A stretch of DNA of 38,361 bases, from positions 1 to 38,361 of the forward strand of contig SMXJ01000035.1 of the NCBI GenBank assembly GCA_004356305.1, in the 5' to 3' direction. This document shows, piece after piece, positions 32,894-38,361 of this stretch. This DNA is from Bacteroidota bacterium (GTDB taxonomy: Bacteria > Bacteroidota > Bacteroidia > Flavobacteriales > Flavobacteriaceae). The notes beneath the pieces are model-generated. The model had not been told where the DNA came from and did no database searches. It saw only the letters and a program-made list of their open reading frames with translations. A program made the translations under genes and the position numbers. The first letter of the stretch is position 1; every line of letters begins with the position of its first letter.

Positions 32894-33094
32894 TTACTGA
32901 TTTCCTTTGTGTTTTTCAAATTTTTTTCTGAACCGGCGTTTAAAGAAATACATAAAGATGGCAAGTACACAGAAGAAGCTAAAAAGATAGGATTGCCCCC
33001 GGTCTGTTTCCCAATTTGTGATCACTATGTATATTGAGAAAACCGCCATAATTATGTAGGCGTATTCAAAAAGTTGGTAGATTTTATTGCCCAT
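32894..33094 (-). CDS. 66-residue two-span membrane protein, unknown function
   Basis: This small protein has two hydrophobic segments (about 9-26 and 36-51) and a strongly basic C terminus (KRRFRKKFEKHKGNQ), so its tail should lie in the cytoplasm. I recognise no named domain. It overlaps the 3' end of lptC by 11 bases and is followed by the CNNM-like gene on the same strand, so translation is probably coupled to lptC. The charged, non-random composition and its place in a dense operon support a real gene. A role in the membrane complex of either neighbour is possible but not shown. Confidence 0.7.
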   Translation of the reverse strand: MGNKIYQLFEYAYIIMAVFSIYIVITNWETDRGQSYLFSFFCVLAIFMYFFKRRFRKKFEKHKGNQ

Positions 33095-33662
33095 CGGTGT
33101 TTTCGGGTTTGTTTTTGTCTAATATTTGTATTCCGTCATTTTTACGCGACAAAAATACGGTAAAATCTTCATTTGCATCGAATCCTTCCCCATCATTGTA
33201 AGATCCGTCGCTAAAAGTAATACGGTAGGGACGATCTGTGAATACCCATTGGTTTTTTTGATCCCAATACAATTGCTCGGCGCTAAGTGTATTTCCATCT
33301 GCGGTAATCAGGACCACGTTCTCTCTCAGGTCTACGATATTGGTTTCAGGATATCGCATGGCATAATCTGAAGTCACTGTGCTTTGTTTGCCATCTTTAT
33401 AAAAACGAACCTCCACCCCATCAGGAAATTCCTGATAGGCAAACTCAAAATTGGAATAGTCCAATAATTTCGGCGCCAGTAAGTTTGTTACTATCTTCCC
33501 CGAATCTGTATAGACCAGATTAATATTGATCCCTTCGGCCACGGGAAGGTCATCTTTCAAGTTTAATTTTTGAATGTTCTTATAATTGCCTTCACAAGCA
33601 AAAAGCGTGATGGTTACCAAAATAACCACCACGCTTTTCATCTTATGATTTAATGTTATCAT
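33084..33662 (-). CDS. lptC: LPS export periplasmic protein LptC (lipoprotein form)
   Basis: LptC passes LPS from the LptBFG extractor to the periplasmic LptA bridge. The 192-residue protein has the LptC/YrbK beta-jellyroll layout: LVYTDSGKIVTNLLAPKLLDY, a conserved FPDGVEVRFYKDG, then TSDYAMRYPETNIVDLRENVVL and LSAEQLYWDQKNQWVFTD. Its N terminus is not the plain membrane anchor of E. coli LptC. It is a hydrophobic stretch ending FACEG, a likely lipobox, so it is probably a lipoprotein. A second ATG at 33641 (MKSVVVIL) would give a better signal peptide and may be the true start. It begins one base after the TPR gene stop and overlaps the next gene. Confidence 0.85.
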   Translation of the reverse strand: MITLNHKMKSVVVILVTITLFACEGNYKNIQKLNLKDDLPVAEGININLVYTDSGKIVTNLLAPKLLDYSNFEFAYQEFPDGVEVRFYKDGKQSTVTSDYAMRYPETNIVDLRENVVLITADGNTLSAEQLYWDQKNQWVFTDRPYRITFSDGSYNDGEGFDANEDFTVFLSRKNDGIQILDKNKPENTDGQ

Positions 33663-33663
33663 T

Positions 33664-35022
33664 TTATAAAGTTGGAACTCTTACACTTCCGCCTACCCAG
33701 CATTTAAATCTAACCGTTTTTCCGGCCATACTTGAGCTGAAGATATCCGTTTTGCTGGGAGCTCGCTGTCTGTAACTGCTTGCAGCTGCTCTTGCGGTAT
33801 ATGCGATGGAAGGTTCTACTCTTGCCGCTTTGTCGGCCAATTGGGCCGCCAACCAGTTGATAGCTCTTTTTTCAAATACGTTGCTTCCACAATTATTTGA
33901 ACTCTTGGCATACATCTGTGCGATCTTCAAATAGGCACGTCCGGAGTTAGGTTTGATCTCCAATACTTTTCTGTAATAAGTTCTCGCTTTTCCATAGATA
34001 CCTTTTTTCCGGAAATTTTCAGCAATACTGCTATAATAACCTACTTTTCTGTTTGGATCGCTCTCCAATTCCACAGCCTGGTTGTAATAATCCAGTGCTT
34101 CACTGCCTTTGCCGGCTTTATCCGCTAATCTGCCTAAATAGAATGCTGAGGCTGCAGACGGTTGTAACGAATGTAATTGTTGTACCATTTGATAGAACAA
34201 GGGAGTATCACAATCTTTAGCATTCAATTTACCCGCTGCACTCTTTAACCAACTAACATCATTCTTCTTCTCTTCAAACAATCTTTCGTACAAGGGGATC
34301 AAGTTTGTACAATCTGCGATTACACCCAACTTCGCATCCACACTACCTTTGATCTTTCCGTAACTTCCAAGATTTGTTTCGTATCCTTTTAATCGTTTCT
34401 TCTCCTTTGAAGAAAGCACAGTTCCTGCTTCTTCTTTATCGATAAGCTGAGATAATTTGCTGGCATATTTACGTTCTTCTTTATCGATCTTTTCCTGAAT
34501 CACATCATAAAGGTAGAATACCTCCAGGATATCTTTCTGACCTGCTTCGAATAAGTCCTTTGCTAAAGAGAAATAGGTGTACAAACTCTTAGGGCTTGTA
34601 AATGTTTCTTCATCCTTCTTATAAGCGGCATCAAAACCATCAAACTGCTCTTGCATGGTTCCTATTTTGTTGTCGTATTTTAATTGTGAGACTTTTGCCA
34701 TATTCTTACCAACTTTGGTCTTGGCCGGGAAATTAGTCAATTGAAGGTCAAAGTTCTTTTCATAATCTGCAACCCTGGACAAATCGCCTTTCTCTACAAA
34801 ATATTTGAACATTCTCTCGGCATATTGATAGGTAGCTATATTATATTTTGGACATTCACTTATCACTTTATTGTAATGAGGCAGTGCCGCTGCATAATTC
34901 TTTGCCTTAGCAGGTTCAATAAATAAAGAAGCTGTGGTGACACATTCGTCCATTTGTGCTAGTGCCTTTCCGCTAAAGGTAACGGCTAAAACAGCTAGTA
35001 ATAAAGTAACTTTCGTTTTCAT
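33664..35022 (-). CDS. exported tetratricopeptide-repeat protein
   Basis: I choose ATG 35022 (MKTKVTLLLAVLAV), which gives a clean signal peptide ending KALAQ and 452 residues. The longer frame to 35076 would overlap the upstream barrel gene by 35 bases. An N-terminal region has YAAALPHYNKVISECPKY, TPR-like. The middle (about 100-290) is helical and Lys/Glu-rich. From about 295 to 400 there are clear TPR units (AASAFYLGRLADKAGKGSEALDYYNQAVEL is one). The C terminus is basic with an RFKCWVGGSVRVPTL-type ending. It presumably scaffolds protein contacts in the periplasm. It is placed 19 bases after the barrel gene and 1 base before lptC, which suggests an envelope-assembly role, but no specific function is known to me. 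Confidence 0.8.
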   Translation of the reverse strand: MKTKVTLLLAVLAVTFSGKALAQMDECVTTASLFIEPAKAKNYAAALPHYNKVISECPKYNIATYQYAERMFKYFVEKGDLSRVADYEKNFDLQLTNFPAKTKVGKNMAKVSQLKYDNKIGTMQEQFDGFDAAYKKDEETFTSPKSLYTYFSLAKDLFEAGQKDILEVFYLYDVIQEKIDKEERKYASKLSQLIDKEEAGTVLSSKEKKRLKGYETNLGSYGKIKGSVDAKLGVIADCTNLIPLYERLFEEKKNDVSWLKSAAGKLNAKDCDTPLFYQMVQQLHSLQPSAASAFYLGRLADKAGKGSEALDYYNQAVELESDPNRKVGYYSSIAENFRKKGIYGKARTYYRKVLEIKPNSGRAYLKIAQMYAKSSNNCGSNVFEKRAINWLAAQLADKAARVEPSIAYTARAAASSYRQRAPSKTDIFSSSMAGKTVRFKCWVGGSVRVPTL

Positions 35023-35041
35023 CGTGCTAGTTTTTATTCTA

Positions 35042-36283
35042 TTAATCATAATATCTTTTTTCAAACCATCTGTCATTGAGTGACAAACTTATGAAAGTAT
35101 TAAAAAAAGTTTCTTTAACCAATCCGGCATTTGTTGTTCCTCTTCTTCCGAGTTCAAAACTAAGGTTGATATTTGAGAACAATCTACCTACCGGCAATCC
35201 TACTCCAAAAGATATGCCAAACTCATTGATCGCTTCGCCATTGATGACTATACCTGTTTCTTCAAAACGGAAACCTCCGCGATAAACCACTCGCTTCCAA
35301 AAACTTCCAAGGCTATTGTAATTAGGAATATAAAAACCTCCTATTTTGAATTTATTCCCATCCACGAACGAAACATTTTCCAAATCAAAAGTCCGATTGG
35401 TAAAATTACTTGTTTTTTGCGAAGTAAACTCACCTCCAACGAACCATTTTTTTGGTTTCCCGATTCCGCCACCCAGAGATATCTGTGATGGAAATGTAAA
35501 GTCTGTGTCCATTACATCAATATCTCTACTATCAATGGGTGTTACCGTACCGGATGGAAGTGTGAGCGTAGTTTCGAGAACTCTAGTATTTTCTGATTTA
35601 AACTGAGTTTCGGGAGTAAAAACGACGGACGATATTAATTCGAGGCCCTCAGAGATCATGGTTTTATAGATAGCCCCAAAATTGTAACTAAACCCTGCAA
35701 GGTTGGATACGTTCGTTTCCCTGGTGCCAAACTGCACACCTTCTTGTTCAGTTGAGGCTATATTTTCGATATTTCCAAAATTATAATTAGCATCTACGCC
35801 CATACTAAAATGGGGTGTTATTTGATAAGCAAGCTGAAAAAATGCTTTATTCAAACCACCCGTACCCTCGTATCGGGTGACGCTGTCTTCATTCTCATTT
35901 TGCAATTTATAACCTGAAGACGTATAGGGGATCAATCCAAAACTAGCTCCAAATTTACCCATGGGAATACCTAAAGCCAGATAATCCAATGAAGTGGTAG
36001 TGGCATTCTGCGATTCACTTGATGTTGATAGGGTGTTGAACTGATGACTGCCGGCCAGAGAATAGGTCACCAGTTGCAGTCCGGCGACCGCTGCCGGGTT
36101 CTGAATATTCAAGTGGATACTATCGCTATAAACACCTATTCCGCCCATCGCTCTATTCTCTATTGTCCCTTTGAACTTGAGGGTACCGATACCAAAAAAA
36201 GAATAGGGAGATGTGGTTCCCTGTTGGGCCATAGCCAACCCGGTTATCAACAGCATGAATGCAATAAAAACTCGCTTCAACAT
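35042..36283 (-). CDS. outer-membrane beta-barrel protein, FadL/PorV-like fold
   Basis: This 413-residue protein has a signal peptide (cleaved near AMAQQ) and an N-terminal stretch SPYSFFGIGTLKFKGTIENRAMGGIGVYSDS followed by NIQNPAAVAG. The R-x-M-G-G-x-G and N-x-x-N-P-A pattern is typical of the PorV/FadL-like barrels of Bacteroidota. The rest alternates polar and hydrophobic residues with frequent aromatic strand ends, as in barrels of about 14 strands, and it ends in an aromatic-rich tail (FEKRYYD). Its cargo is unknown: PorV itself serves type IX secretion, while this shorter protein is more likely a separate relative. It overlaps coaX by 7 bases and precedes the TPR gene. Confidence 0.78.
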   Translation of the reverse strand: MLKRVFIAFMLLITGLAMAQQGTTSPYSFFGIGTLKFKGTIENRAMGGIGVYSDSIHLNIQNPAAVAGLQLVTYSLAGSHQFNTLSTSSESQNATTTSLDYLALGIPMGKFGASFGLIPYTSSGYKLQNENEDSVTRYEGTGGLNKAFFQLAYQITPHFSMGVDANYNFGNIENIASTEQEGVQFGTRETNVSNLAGFSYNFGAIYKTMISEGLELISSVVFTPETQFKSENTRVLETTLTLPSGTVTPIDSRDIDVMDTDFTFPSQISLGGGIGKPKKWFVGGEFTSQKTSNFTNRTFDLENVSFVDGNKFKIGGFYIPNYNSLGSFWKRVVYRGGFRFEETGIVINGEAINEFGISFGVGLPVGRLFSNINLSFELGRRGTTNAGLVKETFFNTFISLSLNDRWFEKRYYD

Positions 36284-37011
36284 CTATCCTTGTTAATTTC
36301 TAAAATGTAGTTCAATCCCTCTAACAAAAAATTGGAGTTGGCAAAGGTGTCATTTTTTATGCTATCTCGCAAAAAATGAGCGTCTCCTCCTGTTAAAATC
36401 ACTGTTAAATTGGAAAAGTTTTTTTTATACTCATCAACAAACCCGTTCAATTCATTTATAACACCTTGTATAACGCCAATATGCATGGAGTTATTTGTGG
36501 AATCACCTACGCGGTTTTTAAGGATCTCAGGTTTCAGAAGGGGAAGGTTGGAGGTAAAGGTATGCATTGCTTTATAACGCATTTCTATACCCGGTGAAAT
36601 CGCCCCTCCCAAGTAGTTATTTTCGGCCGACAAAAAATCATAGGTGATACAACTTCCCGCATCGATGATGAGCACATTCTTTTCAGGGAACTGTGATGCG
36701 GCGGCACTTACCAGTGAGATTCGATCCATTCCCAGGGTTTCCGGTGTGGCATATTGATTTCTGAAAGGTAACTTTGCTTCGCGGGAAAGTATAAACACCG
36801 GAGCGACATTTTTCACCGCTAAAATTTCGGCATCAGTAACCTCCCCTACGGCAGAAATAATGCAATGATCGATCTTCGGATACTCTTTAGAGATTTCATT
36901 CAAAGAGTTTATAAAGTCCTTTTTAGGCAAAGATCTCTTATGCTGAATTTCGCTCCCCGAAAATACGGCAAGTTTAATGAAGGTATTCCCTACGTCTATT
37001 ATTAAATTCAT
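36277..37011 (-). CDS. coaX: type III pantothenate kinase
   Basis: CoaX phosphorylates pantothenate in the first committed step of coenzyme A synthesis, using ASKHA chemistry and a monovalent cation. The 244-residue protein shows the phosphate loop IDVGNTFIK (5-13, Asp6), ETLGMDRISL (91-100), the central IIDAGSCITYD (115-125), GGAISPG (135-141) and a late ILTGGDAHFL. All motifs are intact. It is the first gene of a dense minus-strand run into envelope genes and overlaps the barrel gene by 7 bases. No consensus promoter is seen upstream; TATTTTTA at 37029-37036 on the minus strand is a weak -7 candidate. Confidence 0.94.
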   Translation of the reverse strand: MNLIIDVGNTFIKLAVFSGSEIQHKRSLPKKDFINSLNEISKEYPKIDHCIISAVGEVTDAEILAVKNVAPVFILSREAKLPFRNQYATPETLGMDRISLVSAAASQFPEKNVLIIDAGSCITYDFLSAENNYLGGAISPGIEMRYKAMHTFTSNLPLLKPEILKNRVGDSTNNSMHIGVIQGVINELNGFVDEYKKNFSNLTVILTGGDAHFLRDSIKNDTFANSNFLLEGLNYILEINKDRC

Positions 37012-37119
37012 CGTGGATTATGAAGGGCTAAAAATACGATTTGAAATGACGTGGAATTGTTAAGACACTATTAAATAAATCGAACTCAAAAGATGTACTG
37101 ATTTTAATTGAGTTAATGT

Positions 37120-37149
37120 TTTGAAGTACCTAAAATAGATTTATATTTG
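37120..37149 (+). promoter_or_regulatory. consensus promoter for tRNA-Phe
   Basis: An exact TTTG (37120-37123), an 18-base spacer and an exact TATATTTG (37142-37149) make this the best match in the window to the Bacteroidota sigma factor consensus. The predicted transcript start lies about 50 bases before the tRNA, so the primary transcript needs 5' trimming. Confidence 0.7.
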
Positions 37150-37208
37150 CACCCTCCTACACAAAATATGTTGAAGGTTACAGTCCTCAAAGTGCTGTTT
37201 TATTGTAA

Positions 37209-37281
<73 letters not shown>

Positions 37282-37291
37282 CAATAAATAC

Positions 37292-37315
37292 AAACCCACT
37301 CACTTGAGTGGGTTT
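37292..37315 (+). terminator. intrinsic terminator of tRNA-Phe
   Basis: AAACCCACTC-ACTT-GAGTGGGTTT forms a perfect 10-bp stem and runs into TTTTAT, starting 10 bases after the tRNA. Confidence 0.85.
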
Positions 37316-37367
37316 TTTATTTGAAGCATGCAAGTAAAGTCGGCTTTATGAAGTATGTGAGAATAAA

Positions 37368-37395
37368 AAACCCACAGCTGAAAGCTTTGTGGTTT
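37368..37395. terminator. second hairpin with the same AAACCCAC start
   Basis: AAACCCACAGCT-GAA-AGCTTTGTGGTTT pairs imperfectly (small bulges) and is followed by GTATTTTG. It shares AAACCCAC with the tRNA terminator. It may be a second terminator or a relic of a duplicated one. Confidence 0.4.
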
Positions 37396-37444
37396 GTATT
37401 TTGACTTTCGGAGCCAAAGGAACAATTTGCAAAGCGAATTGAAC

Positions 37445-37459
37445 CCTGGAGGTACCACA
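37445..37459 (+). repeat. duplicate of the tRNA-Phe 3' end (att-like direct repeat)
   Basis: CCTGGAGGTACCACA here is identical to 37269-37283, the end of the tRNA T arm, the 3' acceptor strand, the discriminator and the next two bases. No other part of a tRNA is present at this copy. Such a direct repeat is what a tyrosine-recombinase element leaves when it integrates into a tRNA 3' end. Confidence 0.7.
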
Positions 37460-37463
37460 TAGA

Positions 37464-37502
37464 AAAACCGTAATTAGTTTATTTATAGACTTTTACGGTT
37501 TT
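37464..37502 (+). terminator. hairpin after the tRNA 3'-end copy
   Basis: AAAACCGTAA and TTACGGTTTT form a perfect 10-bp stem around a 19-base loop, followed by GTTGTTTT. It stands in the same relation to the tRNA-end copy as the first terminator does to the real tRNA. Confidence 0.6.
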
Positions 37503-37628
37503 GTTGTTTTAAATATTGTACGATTAATGTACGGTATGGATTAATTACCTCATCTTTTGGAATCTTTTCAGTCAATTACCATGCATAAAAAATTGTTACT
37601 CATAATTACTGTAATTCATTAATAATTG

Positions 37629-37636
37629 TACTTTTG
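37629..37636 (+). promoter_or_regulatory. -7 box (TACTTTTG) for the FN3 lipoprotein
   Basis: An exact TANNTTTG match lies 16 bases before the ATG at 37652; no clear -33 element is seen. An in-frame TTG at 37634 overlaps this box, which favours the ATG as the start. Confidence 0.45.
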
Positions 37637-37651
37637 CGCAAAATTTTTGAC

Positions 37652-38011
37652 ATGAAAATTACTCGTTTACTATTAATCATTTACTGTATTACTCTCCTTT
37701 TTTCTTCTTGTAACAGTGATGACGATCTAACCTGTATAAATCCGAAAGGGCTTAAAATCTCAGACATTAGATCAGATGGCATAACCATTCGCTGGAGGCT
37801 GTGGCGAAATGCAGACAGTTATACCATCGAATATGGTCTTTTAGATTTTGAATTTGGCACTGGTACCCGTAGACTCACAGTCGACCCGGTTTTATTTATT
37901 CATGGCCTCCAACCTAACACTAGATACGAATTCTACTTAAGGTCCAATTGTTCAGTTGGTGATGCACAAGAATTTAACGGTCCCAATTCTTTCCTAACAC
38001 TAGAAGAATAA
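37652..38011 (+). CDS. small fibronectin type III lipoprotein, probably surface-exposed
   Basis: This 119-residue protein starts at ATG 37652 (MKITRLLLII). A lipoprotein signal ends in LFSSC (Cys20) and is followed at once by NSDDDL. One fibronectin type III domain fills the rest (about 30-116): GLKISDIRSDGITIRW, then YTIEYGL and LQPNTRYEFYLRSNC. The acidic run right after the lipidated cysteine resembles the lipoprotein export signal that sends Flavobacterium and Capnocytophaga lipoproteins to the cell surface. No catalytic domain is present, so a binding or adhesive role is most likely. It has its own -7 box and no operon partner. The ligand is unknown. Confidence 0.8.
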   Translation: MKITRLLLIIYCITLLFSSCNSDDDLTCINPKGLKISDIRSDGITIRWRLWRNADSYTIEYGLLDFEFGTGTRRLTVDPVLFIHGLQPNTRYEFYLRSNCSVGDAQEFNGPNSFLTLEE

Positions 38012-38147
38012 TAGTATTTTATATCTACTCATTTTATTGCCAGGTTTAACGTTCATTTAAATTTCATCTTTACAACTCTTTTCAGCACTCAATTCACTTA
38101 ACAATCTCCACGCTGAATTATAGCTATTGTTGTGGAACGTATTTATA

Positions 38148-38361
38148 TTATTGCAACACAACTTTAACCACTACATATTGCTTTGGGGTAGTGAGCCGGA
38201 CAAAATAAATACCTGATGACAATTCATCTCCATTGGTTTTTTCCCCGTTCCAAGGAATAGATTGGTCACCTGAAACCATCCCGTCCAAAAGGGTGTATAT
38301 TTTTCTACCGTGAATATCGATGACCTCCAACAATACATCTACAGGTTCTTCCAGCCTAAAA
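38148..38361 (-). CDS. C-terminal part of a type IX-secreted protein (T9SS sorting domain)
   Basis: The frame is open at the right edge of the window, so the 5' part is missing and only the last 70 residues are seen. They read FRLEEPVDVLLEVIDIHGRKI, then QSIPWNG, SSGIYFVRL, and end in KVVLQ before TAA. This is the pattern of the type A C-terminal sorting domain of type IX secretion (Por_Secre_tail, FlgD-like beta sandwich): strands with V-x-x-x-x-x-D-x-x-G-R, W-N-G, and the SGIYF-x-R-L signature near the end. The full protein is therefore expected to be carried across the outer membrane by the T9SS. What it does cannot be told from this part. Confidence 0.85.
   Translation of the reverse strand, partial: FRLEEPVDVLLEVIDIHGRKIYTLLDGMVSGDQSIPWNGEKTNGDELSSGIYFVRLTTPKQYVVVKVVLQ

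Larger units (their letters stand above)
37282..37651 (+). other. tRNA-downstream region with scar and three hairpins
   Basis: There is no credible gene between tRNA-Phe and the FN3 lipoprotein. It holds a strong tRNA terminator (37292-37315), a second hairpin (37368-37395), a 15-base exact duplicate of the tRNA 3' end (37445-37459), a third hairpin (37464-37502) and a promoter box at its end. Confidence 0.6.

Overview
The window is a piece of chromosome from a member of the Bacteroidota, almost certainly the family Flavobacteriaceae. The supporting signs are an AT-rich sequence, TANNTTTG-type -7 promoter boxes, an XrtF-type exosortase, a type IX secretion C-terminal domain, many short lipoproteins, a mevalonate-pathway HMG-CoA reductase, and the order purH-mreB-mreC-mreD-PBP2-rodA. 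Almost all of it is core or near-core genome. I see no transposase, integrase, phage, CRISPR array or defence island. The only sign of past mobile DNA is a duplicated tRNA 3' end near the right edge.

Layout. 1-2059 (minus strand): an exported acetolactate-decarboxylase-like lipoprotein cut by the window edge, a DUF3347 lipoprotein, and the exosortase xrtF with its small membrane partner. 2200-3912: a GAF-domain methionine-sulfoxide-reductase-like protein convergent with a MacB/FtsX-type ABC permease. 4033-11255 (plus): purH, then the rod-shape elongasome mreB, mreC, mreD, PBP2 and rodA, with the last four genes overlapping. 11418-14769 (minus): a lone OppC-like permease and a Prc-type tail-specific protease. 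14928-19790 (plus): surE, a small membrane protein, lpxB, an NlpC/P60 lipoprotein and comEC. 19800-26484 (minus): dipeptidyl peptidase IV, two POT peptide transporters and two tandem thioredoxin-like proteins. 26485-26904 is a non-coding gap with two abutting short tandem arrays. 26905-29237 (plus): class II HMG-CoA reductase and a GYDIA-type GHMP kinase. 29297-37011 (minus): coaX, a beta-barrel protein, a TPR protein, lptC, a 66-residue membrane protein, a CNNM/CorC-like protein and a PpiD-like foldase, tightly packed and probably one operon. 37012-38361: tRNA-Phe, a scar-like duplication of its 3' end, a small fibronectin-III lipoprotein, and the last part of a type IX-secreted protein.

How the genes work together. 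MreBCD-PBP2-RodA builds the lateral wall. DPP IV would release X-Pro dipeptides in the periplasm and the two POT carriers downstream would import them. HMG-CoA reductase and the GHMP kinase point to isoprenoid synthesis by the mevalonate route. The coaX-to-ppiD run contains several envelope-assembly genes (LptC, PpiD, a beta-barrel protein). LpxB makes lipid A.

I found no clear new defence or mobile system. The observations most worth a second look are the twin arrays at 26567-26729, the tRNA-Phe scar at 37269-37502, the GHMP kinase of unassigned specificity beside HMG-CoA reductase, the extra membrane segments in the first POT carrier, and the XrtF pair.
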